A stretch of DNA of 64,000 bases from Candidatus Hadarchaeales archaeon (GTDB taxonomy: Archaea > Hadarchaeota > Hadarchaeia > Hadarchaeales > WYZ-LMO6), in the NCBI GenBank assembly GCA_038736355.1, contig JAVYML010000003.1:148093-212092 (forward strand). Reading direction: 5' to 3'. Under the pieces are notes generated by a model, which saw nothing but the letters and a program-made list of their open reading frames with translations, ran no database searches and had not been told where the DNA came from. Shown here piece after piece: positions 7,748-15,902 of this stretch. The translations under genes were made by a program, and so were the position numbers. How positions within the stretch are numbered: position 1 is the first letter of the stretch; every line of letters starts with the position of its first letter.

Positions 7748-8541
7748 ATCTTTTCCCTCAACCTTTCGTAAAAGTTATCCTTCCATTTTAGGAAAAAGGC
7801 TGGTTTCTCAGACTTGGAGAAGAGCAACCTTTCTCCTGGGTTTACCTTTTTCATGAAATGCCCATCCAGAGAGATGGAAGCGAGGTTGTCTGCCCTCACC
7901 ACCTCCACTTCTACCTTCCTGGAGCCGGGTACAACCATGCGGGGTATGGGGGGAGAGGTACATAGAGGGGTAAGCAACAGGGCTTCCATGGTAGGTTCCA
8001 CCACCGGACCACCCGCGGAGAGGGAGTGTCCGGTGCTTCCGGTAGGTGTGGCCACTATCAGACCATCCCCCCTTGCCTCGTAGAGGACCCTCCCTTCCAG
8101 CGAAAGCCTGAAGGAAATGGATTTGCCAGGGATGAACCAGCTGAGAAAGGCATCGTTGATGGCATCGGGTAGCCTTTCCCCCTCCACTTCCGTGGCGAGG
8201 GACATCCTCCTTTCCACCTCCAGCCTTCCCTCGAGCATTTCCCTAACGGCATTTTCGGCTTCTGAAGGGGGGACCTCGGCCAGAAAACCCTTCTTTCCCA
8301 TGTGGATTCCCAAAATGGGGAGATGGGGGGCGAGCAGATGGGCACTCAAGAGAGTACCATCTCCCCCGATCGTGAGAAGGGCATCCACCTCCATCCTCTC
8401 CACTTCTTCCCCCTTTTCCCCTATTTTCATGGCCAATTTACTTTCGAGCACGAAAGCTTCCTTTGGAAAGACTTTGAGGAGCCTACGGACGAGGTCCAAG
8501 GCGGAGGGAAGATCTAGACGGGCTACCACTCCTATCTTCAC
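7741..8541 (-). CDS. nadK: NAD kinase
   Basis: This 266-residue protein has the NAD kinase GGDG motif at 59-62 (LLTIGGDGTLLSA), the region HMGKKGFLAEV, the NAD-binding TPTGSTGHSLSAGGP and the late SLDGH segment. It phosphorylates NAD (probably also NADH in archaea) to NADP using ATP or polyphosphate. The start is GTG with GGTG 6 nt upstream. It is the first gene of the unit with nob1 and the DUF47 gene and is divergent from the aIF5A gene. Confidence 0.94.
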   Translation of the reverse strand: MKIGVVARLDLPSALDLVRRLLKVFPKEAFVLESKLAMKIGEKGEEVERMEVDALLTIGGDGTLLSAHLLAPHLPILGIHMGKKGFLAEVPPSEAENAVREMLEGRLEVERRMSLATEVEGERLPDAINDAFLSWFIPGKSISFRLSLEGRVLYEARGDGLIVATPTGSTGHSLSAGGPVVEPTMEALLLTPLCTSPPIPRMVVPGSRKVEVEVVRADNLASISLDGHFMKKVNPGERLLFSKSEKPAFFLKWKDNFYERLREKIW

Positions 8542-8641
8542 GTTTTCACCATCCCTTACTCGGGTTGGCTTCTTTTAATCCCACCGGAGCACCAAAATCA
8601 AAAACTTCTTTAAAGGAAGCGGTTTAGTGTAGTAGATCCCG

Positions 8642-9028
8642 ATGAAAGAGGTAGTAGAAGTGGGGAAGCTCAGGGAAGGCAGGTTCATCATCATAGACGG
8701 TGAACCCTGCAAAATCGTGGGATACAGTACCTCTGCTCCGGGCAAGCATGGACATGCCAAGGCCAAGATAGATGCCATCAGTTTCTTCGATGGTCAAAAG
8801 AGGACGGTGATCAAGCCCACGAGTGCCAAGGTAGAGGTACCCATCGTGAAGAGGGGAAATGCTCAGGTTTTGGCCGTGGTGAAGAACAATGCCCAGCTCA
8901 TGGATCTAACCACTTACGAAACCTTCGAGCTTCCCATCCCCATGGAGCTCAGGGGAGAAATCAAGGAAGGTGTGGAGGTCGAATACATAGAGGCCCTGGG
9001 AAGGCGGAAGATAGAGAGAGTGAAGTAG
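8642..9028 (+). CDS. eif5a: Translation initiation factor aIF5A
   Basis: This 128-residue protein has the hypusine loop STSAPGKHGHAKAKI, with Lys35 as the modified residue, and the C-terminal OB fold. aIF5A relieves ribosome stalling and needs deoxyhypusine on this lysine. The modifying enzyme, deoxyhypusine synthase, is encoded near the end of the same window. A TATA-like TCTTTAAAGG at about 8606-8615 lies upstream. It is followed 22 nt later by the SepRS gene on the same strand. Confidence 0.97.
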   Translation: MKEVVEVGKLREGRFIIIDGEPCKIVGYSTSAPGKHGHAKAKIDAISFFDGQKRTVIKPTSAKVEVPIVKRGNAQVLAVVKNNAQLMDLTTYETFELPIPMELRGEIKEGVEVEYIEALGRRKIERVK

Positions 9029-9050
9029 CTCCATCCACCGGTCTGAGAGC

Positions 9051-10625
9051 TTGAAATTTGAAGTGGAGAAGATAAGGGCGCAGGCTGAAGAGGATTTCGA
9101 GAAGGCCTGGAAGGAAAGCGCGAGGCTCCTGAAGGTGGAGAAGGGTACCCATCGGCATGCCAGGAAGACCAAGACCCATCCCCTCATGGATTTGGTGATA
9201 GAGGTAAGGAAAATCCTGCTCGACGAGGGATTCACCGAGGTGGTCCTTCCCATGATCGTTGACTCGGCGGAAGTGGTGAAACAATATGGACCAGAGGCCC
9301 CCGTGATCCTGGACAGGGTTTTTTTCCTTGCGGGCTTGGAGAGACCGGATATAGGTATGAGCAAGGAAAAGAAGGAGGCGGTGTTGAGGCTAGTTCCGGG
9401 CTTCAACAGGTTTGAGGAGCTCCAGTCCATACTGAGGAGATACAAACGAGGGGAGGTAAGTGCCGACGATCTACTGGAAGTGATGGTTAAGGAGCTTGGA
9501 ATTTCGGAGGAAGAAGCTTCTGAGATCGTACAGGGGATCTTCCCCAAGTTCAAGGAGATGGAACCCGTTCCCTCCACCCTTTCCCTCCGCTCCCACACCA
9601 CTTCCCTCTGGTTTCCTACCCTGGCGGAGTTCCTCAAGAGGGAAACCCTTCCCATTCAGCTCTTCTCGATAGGACCCAAGTTCAGGAGGGAACAGAGGCT
9701 GGACAGGACCCACCTATACGAATCTTGGACCGCCTCTCTGGTGGAGATGGACGAGGATCTCTCGCTGGAAGATGGGAAAGAACTCACCAGGAGGATCTTC
9801 GAAAGGTTGGGATTCAAGGAAGTGGAGTTGAGGACGAAGATGACCACTTCCAAGTATTACGCTCCCGGGATGGAGTTTGAAGTCTTCCTGATCTCCAAGG
9901 GGGAAGAGGTGGAAGTGGCGGATGGAGGAATGTACAGTCCTGTGGCCCTCAGTCGCTATGGCATTCCCTATCCCGTTTTTAACTTGGGAATAGGGTTGGA
10001 AAGACTCCTCATGGTAAGGATGGGGGAGGAAGATGTGAGGAGGTTGGTCTATCCCCATTTGTATGTCGAGCCATCCTTTTCCGACCAAGAGCTGGCCAAA
10101 ATGGTCAGAATAGGGGAAAAACCCCAGACGGAGGAGGGAAAGAGGATAGCGGAGGCCATCGTGGAGGTGGCCAAGAGGCATGCCGATGCCCCCAGCCCCT
10201 GTGAATTCGAGGTTTACAGGGGAGAGGTGGGGGGAAGGAAGGTGGTGGTGAAACTGGTGGAGCCGGAGGAGGGAACGAAGCTCATAGGTCCGGCAGGCTT
10301 TAACACCCTCTACGTCTTCGATGGAAATCTGGTGGGTCTTCCACCGGAGGGATGGAGGGACGATGAGTTCTTGAAGAAGGTGAGGAGGGAGGGTGTGAAC
10401 ACGGGTATCACTTACATGCAGGCCCTTGCCTCCTTAGCAGCCCGTAGGATAGAGGAGGCGGCGAAGGAGGGAAAACCCGTCAAGGTGAGGGTGAGGAACG
10501 TGAAGTCACCCTCGGACATCAACGTGGTGGTGGAGGAAGTGGCCCAGCGCTATCTCACTTCCAAGCAGAAGAAGGTGGATGTGAGGGGTCCCGTGTTCAC
10601 CACCATCACGGCTGAGTTCCTTTAA
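9051..10625 (+). CDS. sepS: O-phosphoseryl-tRNA(Cys) synthetase (SepRS)
   Basis: The product is 524 residues, the normal SepRS length. It begins MKFEVEKIRAQAEEDFEKAW from a TTG; an in-frame TGA at 9021 and the family's N-terminal pattern fix this start. Class II synthetase elements are visible (LRSHTTSLWFPTLAEFL, GPKFRREQRLDRTHLYES, YPVFNLGIGLERLLM). SepRS charges tRNA-Cys with phosphoserine, which SepCysS converts to Cys-tRNA. The cognate tRNA-Cys is at 27.4 kb. SepRS marks methanogens, Archaeoglobi and some uncultured euryarchaeal lineages. Its 3' end overlaps the convergent isomerase gene by 20 nt. Confidence 0.96.
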   Translation: MKFEVEKIRAQAEEDFEKAWKESARLLKVEKGTHRHARKTKTHPLMDLVIEVRKILLDEGFTEVVLPMIVDSAEVVKQYGPEAPVILDRVFFLAGLERPDIGMSKEKKEAVLRLVPGFNRFEELQSILRRYKRGEVSADDLLEVMVKELGISEEEASEIVQGIFPKFKEMEPVPSTLSLRSHTTSLWFPTLAEFLKRETLPIQLFSIGPKFRREQRLDRTHLYESWTASLVEMDEDLSLEDGKELTRRIFERLGFKEVELRTKMTTSKYYAPGMEFEVFLISKGEEVEVADGGMYSPVALSRYGIPYPVFNLGIGLERLLMVRMGEEDVRRLVYPHLYVEPSFSDQELAKMVRIGEKPQTEEGKRIAEAIVEVAKRHADAPSPCEFEVYRGEVGGRKVVVKLVEPEEGTKLIGPAGFNTLYVFDGNLVGLPPEGWRDDEFLKKVRREGVNTGITYMQALASLAARRIEEAAKEGKPVKVRVRNVKSPSDINVVVEEVAQRYLTSKQKKVDVRGPVFTTITAEFL

Positions 10626-11436
10626 GATATTTCCTAAGGCTCTCCATCCCCTTTCTCGCCACTTCTACGGGTTTGTTTGGATCCCAGAGTTCGGCAACGA
10701 TCATTCCCTTGTATCCCATCTCTCTCAGGCAGAAAAAGAGGGAAGAGAAGTCGATTTCCCCTTCCCCCGGCACCAGGTGGTCGTCATCCACTCCCTTGTT
10801 GTCGTGTACGTGCAAGTGCAGGAGGCTCTTACCCATGCTCCTGATATGGGAGCGGACATCGAGCTTCCTTCCCTCCGCCCTTTCTCTGAGGTTGGCATGT
10901 CCCACATCATAGGTTATCCAAGCCCCCACTTCCTCCACCACCTCCTTCAGCTCTTCCGGTCTGGAAAAGGGGCTGGAGGCTGTCATCCCATTCTCCACGG
11001 CCAGTTTCACCCCCACCTCGCGGGCTTTTTCGGCCAGGGAACGGAGGAGCGAGAGGGCCCTCTGCTTGCTCAGCTCGAGGAATTCTGGAGTGGGCACCCT
11101 GCAGGATCCCGTATGAACCACCACCACTTCTCCTCCCAAGAGTCTACAGGCCTCCATACCCCTCTCCGCCAGCCTGCGGTTTAACTCGAAAACCTCTGGC
11201 AAATGACTTATGGGATTGAGATCCACAAAGCTGGTGTGGACGGAGGGTTCTAGCCCCCTTTCCTTCAGTTCCTTTCCCAGCTTCCTCAACCTTTCCCTGT
11301 CTTCCTCCCACCTGAGGGTGAAATGTGGAACTTCGTAAATCACCTCTAGGCCCTCATACCCCAGTTCTTGGACGAGGGGAAGAGCTTCTTCCAGCTTCTT
11401 CCTCACGAAGAGCAGGCTTGAGAGGGCTGGTTTCAT
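10606..11436 (-). CDS. Sugar-phosphate isomerase/epimerase-like TIM-barrel protein
   Basis: This protein of about 276 residues belongs to the xylose-isomerase-like/AP-endonuclease-2 TIM-barrel superfamily: VVVHTGSCRVP, KLAVENGMTASS, ITYDVGHANL, LLHLHVHDNKGVDDDH and GMIVAELWD supply the expected Glu, Asp and His metal ligands. Start ATG 11436 is chosen because longer versions run into the upstream MFS gene and lack a fold counterpart. The substrate is unknown; related proteins isomerise sugars or inositols. It lies 43 nt downstream of two MFS genes and may be cotranscribed with them. Confidence 0.78.
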   Translation of the reverse strand: MKPALSSLLFVRKKLEEALPLVQELGYEGLEVIYEVPHFTLRWEEDRERLRKLGKELKERGLEPSVHTSFVDLNPISHLPEVFELNRRLAERGMEACRLLGGEVVVVHTGSCRVPTPEFLELSKQRALSLLRSLAEKAREVGVKLAVENGMTASSPFSRPEELKEVVEEVGAWITYDVGHANLRERAEGRKLDVRSHIRSMGKSLLHLHVHDNKGVDDDHLVPGEGEIDFSSLFFCLREMGYKGMIVAELWDPNKPVEVARKGMESLRKYLKGTQP

Positions 11437-11479
11437 CTGGAAGCCATCATCCCCGAGGCTTAAAAGGTTAGAAGGGCAT

Positions 11480-12643
11480 TCAAAACTTCCTTGGAACCTC
11501 TTTGGGCCACTCACGGAAGAGGAGGAAGGAGAGGGGAGCACCGGAAAGGAAGAGGAAGAAGGAAACCCACATAACCAGGGAAGGGGAGATGGAATAGAAA
11601 TATCCTCCCGTCGCGGTTCCCAGAGAGGAGCCGAGGTAAAAGGAGAGGTCCATGAAGGCCTCCGCCCTCCCCCGGAGGACCTGCGGGGTGAGGAGGGCCA
11701 CGGATCCCCTTTCTATCCCATAGGTAAGGGAACCGCACAGGTTGAGGATGACGAGGGAGAGAAAAATACACGGGATCGAATGGGTCAGGACGAGGAGGGG
11801 GGAAAGGCTCCCCATCAGTAGCAGGTGGCTGTAGAGAAAGGAAGGTGGGACCTTTCCCAGCCTCTTGCTGAGGGGAAGGGAGAGGGGATAGATGAGGGAG
11901 GAGAGGGCAAGGGCGAGACCGAATTCCGTGAAGCTCATGAGTTTGAGGTCCCTGATCGCGTAGAGCACGAGGAAGAAGTTGAACATCGAGAGAGCGCTTA
12001 TGAGGAAAAAGATTCTGAGGAGGATCAGGCCCTTCAGCAGGCGGTGAAAGGAAAGGAGGCCCTTGAAAGGGTTCTGGGAGATCTTCTTTTCCTTGAAGGT
12101 TTCGCTCAGCCACCATTGCCTGACGAGGGCCATGAGGAGGACCATGGTACCTCCTGCTAGAAAAGCCATCCTGAGCCCTAGGATTTCCCAGCGATCCCTC
12201 ATCATTCCTCCCAGCACGGGGGAAAGGGAATAGGGAAGATGCTCCACCACGACCGCCAGCGTGAAGACCCCTAGAAATCCTTCCTTTACCGAATCCATGA
12301 TCATGGCATTGAAGGCTGGGAAATAGAAGTAGGCAGTTCCTTCGAGGAGGGAGGCCAACACGAGGTCCTTAGCGTTCCCAGCAAGGGAATAGAGGAGGAG
12401 GGAAAGACCCAAGAGGAAGGTCCCCCACACGATGGGTTTTTTCCTTCCCAGTCTGTCCGCCACCATTCCCCCGGCGAGGAAGGAAAATACACAGGTGAGG
12501 CTACGCAGGGAGCTTATCATCCCGGCGAGGAAGGGGTTCCCCGTGAGGGAGTAGGCGTATTCGGAAAAATAGGGATAGGCCAGACCCATCGAGAGGCTGA
12601 TGAAGGCAGCCGAGAGGAGGAGGGTCCTAACGTTGTTCTTCAC
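11480..12643 (-). CDS. MFS transporter
   Basis: This 387-residue protein has about twelve membrane segments and the MFS loop 2-3 motif (GGMVADRLGRKKP). It starts with GTG overlapping the stop of the preceding MFS gene by 4 nt. Substrate cannot be read from the sequence; both drug efflux and sugar or anion transport families share this pattern. The TIM-barrel isomerase just downstream is weak evidence for a sugar-related substrate. Confidence 0.82.
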   Translation of the reverse strand: MKNNVRTLLLSAAFISLSMGLAYPYFSEYAYSLTGNPFLAGMISSLRSLTCVFSFLAGGMVADRLGRKKPIVWGTFLLGLSLLLYSLAGNAKDLVLASLLEGTAYFYFPAFNAMIMDSVKEGFLGVFTLAVVVEHLPYSLSPVLGGMMRDRWEILGLRMAFLAGGTMVLLMALVRQWWLSETFKEKKISQNPFKGLLSFHRLLKGLILLRIFFLISALSMFNFFLVLYAIRDLKLMSFTEFGLALALSSLIYPLSLPLSKRLGKVPPSFLYSHLLLMGSLSPLLVLTHSIPCIFLSLVILNLCGSLTYGIERGSVALLTPQVLRGRAEAFMDLSFYLGSSLGTATGGYFYSISPSLVMWVSFFLFLSGAPLSFLLFREWPKEVPRKF

Positions 12644-13830
12644 CTTCTCACCAGCAGAAGGAGGAAGGGAAGGGAGAGGAGCTCGGCCGTGACGGAGAAG
12701 GTCACGAGCAGGTTGGGAGAGGAATAGAGCACGCCCATCAGGGCATTGCCAGCAAAACCCGAGAGGCCGTAAAGGGAGGAGAAGAGGCCATAGGCAGTGC
12801 CCCTCCTGCGGGAGGGAACCATTTCACCCACTGCCGCCCTCATCACGGTCTCCTGCATGCCCATGGCCGCTCCCCAAAATACTACGCCCAGGAGACCGGC
12901 CATCCTTCCCCCCCATAGGAAGACGAGGGGGGCGATGGGGAGGGAAAGGAGGGGGACGAGGAGGAGGGAGGAGAGACCCCTCCGATCGTAGGTTTTACCC
13001 GCCCAGAGGGCGAAGAGGGCATCCGTGCCCATGGCGAGGGCATAAAGGAGGGGGACCTCGGCTTCCGAAAAGGGAGAGGTGAGATGGTAGGCTAGGAGGG
13101 GGAAGGTGAGGAAGCCGCAGGTGGAGAAGACCACGAAGAGGAGATAGAGTCTGAAGCTTTCCTCGCTCTTCCCCCTTCCCTCCCCCCTCTCCAGCTTCGA
13201 GGGGTGTGGGTAGAGCCTCCAGCTCAGGAGGAGAAAGACCAGCAGCAGGAAGGTCGGGAGGAAGAGGAAGGAGAAGGTTCCTCTGTACCCCCTGAGGGAG
13301 AAAAGGAAAGCGATGAGGAGGGGACCGATCACCGCCCCCACTTGGTCCAGGGCCTCGTGAAGGGCGAAGCCCCATCCCCTCCCCACCCTGGAAGCCGCAT
13401 GGGAGAGCATGGCGTCCCTGGGAGGGGTCCTCACGGCTTTTCCCATCCTCTCCACCAGGAGAAGGAGGACGGCCAGTTCCCAGGAGCCCGCTAGGCACAG
13501 GAAGGGGAGGGAGAGGAGGGCCAGGTAGCCTAGAAACGTGAGGGGCCAGTAACCCCCCCAGCGGTCGGAGAGGTAGCCCGAGAGGGGACGTAGGCCATAT
13601 CCTAGGAACTCACCCAGGCCGGAGGCCGCCCCCACCACGGCAGCGCTTGCCCCCAGGGAGGCCAGGAAGGGACCGATCACACCTCTGGTCCCCTCGTAAA
13701 CGATATCCCCCAGCAGGCTCACCATTCCCAGCAGGAGGATGAACCTGAGGGCCCTGTTCTTGGTTCCTGGCACCTTTTCCTTTTTCCCACGGGATATAGG
13801 AGCCTTTCTCTTTGGGATTCGGAGCTCCAT
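12640..13830 (-). CDS. MFS transporter
   Basis: This 396-residue protein has a basic N-terminal tail of about 30 residues before the first membrane segment (RFILLLGMVSLLGDIVYEG), an MFS loop motif GYLSDRWGGYW and a second DRRGLSS-type loop in the C-terminal half. GKAVRTPPRDAMLS resembles a conserved segment of a subgroup of archaeal and bacterial MFS permeases of unknown substrate. It is divergent in sequence from the following MFS gene, so the pair does not look like a recent duplication. A TATA-like element lies about 34 nt upstream. Confidence 0.82.
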   Translation of the reverse strand: MELRIPKRKAPISRGKKEKVPGTKNRALRFILLLGMVSLLGDIVYEGTRGVIGPFLASLGASAAVVGAASGLGEFLGYGLRPLSGYLSDRWGGYWPLTFLGYLALLSLPFLCLAGSWELAVLLLLVERMGKAVRTPPRDAMLSHAASRVGRGWGFALHEALDQVGAVIGPLLIAFLFSLRGYRGTFSFLFLPTFLLLVFLLLSWRLYPHPSKLERGEGRGKSEESFRLYLLFVVFSTCGFLTFPLLAYHLTSPFSEAEVPLLYALAMGTDALFALWAGKTYDRRGLSSLLLVPLLSLPIAPLVFLWGGRMAGLLGVVFWGAAMGMQETVMRAAVGEMVPSRRRGTAYGLFSSLYGLSGFAGNALMGVLYSSPNLLVTFSVTAELLSLPFLLLLVRR

Positions 13831-13857
13831 ATCGCGAGTTGCGTGGCACGCTTTCAG

Positions 13858-13870
13858 GAATTTTTATGCT
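13858..13870 (-). promoter_or_regulatory. TATA-like box for the MFS-MFS-isomerase unit
   Basis: The minus strand reads GCATAAAAATTCC about 30-35 nt before the ATG at 13830. Nothing else was seen in the 121-nt spacer that follows the upstream LUD-protein stop codon. Confidence 0.4.
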
Positions 13871-13951
13871 CTTACTTTGGAGTGACCTTCCCACGGTTCG
13901 TGGCCCTAGATCGGGCAAAAGAAATACCTCCAGAAGTTAGGTTTATATCCC

Positions 13952-15199
13952 CTATTCCTTCTCACCAAACGGATTTCCAGTGCTCCGTATGTTCTCCGCT
14001 ATTGAAGTGTGGGGAGGTAGCACGAGACCTCTCGCACAGGTTTTCCCCCTTAGCCTCTCGATGATCTTGGGAAAATCGATGGAGCCCGGGCAGATCTCCC
14101 TGCAAGCCCCACAACCCGTACAGGCGAAGAGGCCGGCCCTTATCGCTTCTTCCGGCCCCAGCACAAACCAGGTCCTCACCACTCCAATGGGTCCCGCCCC
14201 TACCTTGGAAGAGAAGGCGTGGGCCGTTTCCAGCAGGACGGGACAAACCGAGAGGCAAGCCCCACAATTACAGCAATAGAGGACCTCCTCCAGCCCCATC
14301 CTCACGGCTTCTCTCCTCCATCCATCCAACAGGACCACATGTACTTCCTTAGCTCCATGCATTCCCAGTTGCTCTATCCCCATAACGTCAGCCGTCCTGG
14401 AGGGTCCCTTGATGAAGGAGTGATAGGCTCCCACTACCGTCAGGAAGGTTTCACAGGTCTTCATCACCGTAACAGCTTCCTCCATCGTGGGCACGATCTT
14501 CTCTATTCCTGCCACCGCAAGATGTTTTTCCGGTAACCTAGTGATGAGGCTGATATTCCCCTCGTTCTCCACGAGCCCCACTGCCCCTTCTTCAGCCGCA
14601 ATGGCGTTAGCCCCGGTAAGCCCTACCCTCGCCCCCAGGATCCTCTCCCTGAGCCTCTCCCTGGAAGCTTTGATGATTTCCTCCACGTCTGCGGGCAGTT
14701 CCCTCCCCACTTCCCTGGAGAGGGCCCTCGCCACTTCTTCCAGCGTGAGATGGACGGCGGGGCCAACGGGATGTAGCGGCTCCTCTCCAGCCAGCTGGAT
14801 GATCCTGTCCCCCAGGTCGGTCTCCACCACCTCCACTCCCCTTCTCTCCAGTTTCTCCACCAGCTCCAGCTCCTTCAGGGTGTTGGACTTAGACTTCACC
14901 ACCATCCTTTCCTCCCCTATCTGTTTCAGTAGGTACTCCACCGCCTCCTCCCCTTTTCTGGCCTCGAACACCTCACACCCCACCGCCCTCAGGGAGTCCT
15001 TCGCCAGGCCCACCAGTTCTTCCAGCCTACCCACCGCCCCTTCCTTGATTTTCCTATACCTTTCCTTCATCCTCCTGAGCTTCCCCTCATCCGCCCTCAG
15101 CCTGGAGAGGACCACCGAGGCAATCACCTTCAGGGTTTCCGTCCTTCCGTCCTTCATCCCCCTTTCCAGCCTTTCCCTGGTTTCCTCGTAAAGGCCCAT
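13952..15199 (-). CDS. LUD-domain iron-sulfur protein (LutB/LldF-like)
   Basis: The 415-residue protein has a LUD domain (about 65-300, with VKSKSNTLKELELVEKLE, VETDLGDRIIQLAGE and VGLTGANAIAAEEG) and two [4Fe-4S] motifs, CCNCGACLSVCP at 309-320 and CTGCGACREICP at 360-371. LutB/LldF proteins pass electrons from 2-hydroxyacid oxidation together with CCG-domain proteins (LutA/LldE). It is the last gene of a seven-gene operon and lies 1 nt after the preceding CCG-protein stop. The context makes lactate or another 2-hydroxyacid the likely substrate class, but which one is not shown. Confidence 0.85.
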   Translation of the reverse strand: MGLYEETRERLERGMKDGRTETLKVIASVVLSRLRADEGKLRRMKERYRKIKEGAVGRLEELVGLAKDSLRAVGCEVFEARKGEEAVEYLLKQIGEERMVVKSKSNTLKELELVEKLERRGVEVVETDLGDRIIQLAGEEPLHPVGPAVHLTLEEVARALSREVGRELPADVEEIIKASRERLRERILGARVGLTGANAIAAEEGAVGLVENEGNISLITRLPEKHLAVAGIEKIVPTMEEAVTVMKTCETFLTVVGAYHSFIKGPSRTADVMGIEQLGMHGAKEVHVVLLDGWRREAVRMGLEEVLYCCNCGACLSVCPVLLETAHAFSSKVGAGPIGVVRTWFVLGPEEAIRAGLFACTGCGACREICPGSIDFPKIIERLRGKTCARGLVLPPHTSIAENIRSTGNPFGEKE

Positions 15200-15200
15200 C

Positions 15201-15902
15201 TCATCCCTCCATCAGATCCCTCACCAGCAAGGAGAGGTCCTTCACCTCCACCTTTCCTTCAGCAGCTTCCTTGAGATGGTGGTAACAGAAGGGACAGGAG
15301 GTTACTAAGATTTGGGCACCTGAATCCAGGGCATCCCCTATCCTGCTTCTCGAAACGGCGGAGGAAAGCTCTTTGAAGGCCGATCTCACCCCCCCTCCAG
15401 CCCCACAGCATCTGGAGAACTCGCGGGAAAGAGGCATCTCCACGAGTTCCAGTCCGGGAATACTCCTCAGGATTTCCCTAGGTTCCTCGTAGATTCCCAT
15501 GTGCCTTCCCAGATGGCAGGGATCGTGGTAGGTCACCCTCATCCTTTTCTCCTTCAGTCTCAGTTTCCTCTCCCGTAGCATGTGGTGCAGTAGGTGGACG
15601 AGGTGGAGAACCTCCACTCCAGAGAGGGAATATTCGCGAAAGGTTGAGTAACAGCCCGGACAAGCCGTTAGGAGTCTCCTTACCCCTAGCTTGGAGAACT
15701 CTTCTTCGTTTTTCCTCCTCACCCTCTCCGCTTCCTCCCTCAATCCCGTTCGGAAGAGCACGGAACCGCAACAGGTTTCACGTTCGAAGAGGTGGAAAAC
15801 CACTTCCAGCCTTTCGAGGATTTCCAGGGTAGCTTCCGTTATTTCTCTCTCCCTGAAGGTACTCATGCATCCCCTGAAGAACCAGAACTCCACCCTCCCC
15901 AC
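15201..15902 (-). CDS. CCG-domain Fe-S protein (LldE/HdrB-type) without ferredoxin domain
   Basis: This 233-residue protein consists of two cysteine-rich CCG domains: FRGCMSTFRERE...ETCCGSVLFRTG...TACPGCYST and YHDPCHLGRH...SRCCGAGGG...TSCPFCYHHL. Such domains bind a non-cubane [4Fe-4S] cluster in heterodisulfide reductase HdrB/D and occur in lactate and glycolate oxidase subunits. Its start (GTG) overlaps the preceding gene by 40 nt. It is a paralogue of that gene's C-terminal part, and a 62-bp stretch is almost identical in DNA (one mismatch). Confidence 0.85.
   Translation of the reverse strand: MGRVEFWFFRGCMSTFREREITEATLEILERLEVVFHLFERETCCGSVLFRTGLREEAERVRRKNEEEFSKLGVRRLLTACPGCYSTFREYSLSGVEVLHLVHLLHHMLRERKLRLKEKRMRVTYHDPCHLGRHMGIYEEPREILRSIPGLELVEMPLSREFSRCCGAGGGVRSAFKELSSAVSRSRIGDALDSGAQILVTSCPFCYHHLKEAAEGKVEVKDLSLLVRDLMEG
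15480..15541 (-). repeat. Gene-conversion tract, copy 1
   Basis: These 62 bp match 16178-16239 at 61 positions by eye. The tract encodes VTYHDPCHLGRHMGIYEEPR in the same frame of two tandem CCG-domain paralogues whose flanks differ clearly in DNA. Confidence 0.85.

Noticed and set aside
11437-11541. N-terminal extension of the TIM-barrel isomerase
   Set aside because: It overlaps the MFS gene end and encodes a Ser/Pro-rich stretch not expected before a TIM barrel.
11511-12116. 201-codon minus-strand ORF rich in Pro and Gly inside the MFS gene
   Set aside because: It is another frame of the MFS gene on the same strand; its composition reflects frame-shifted hydrophobic codons.
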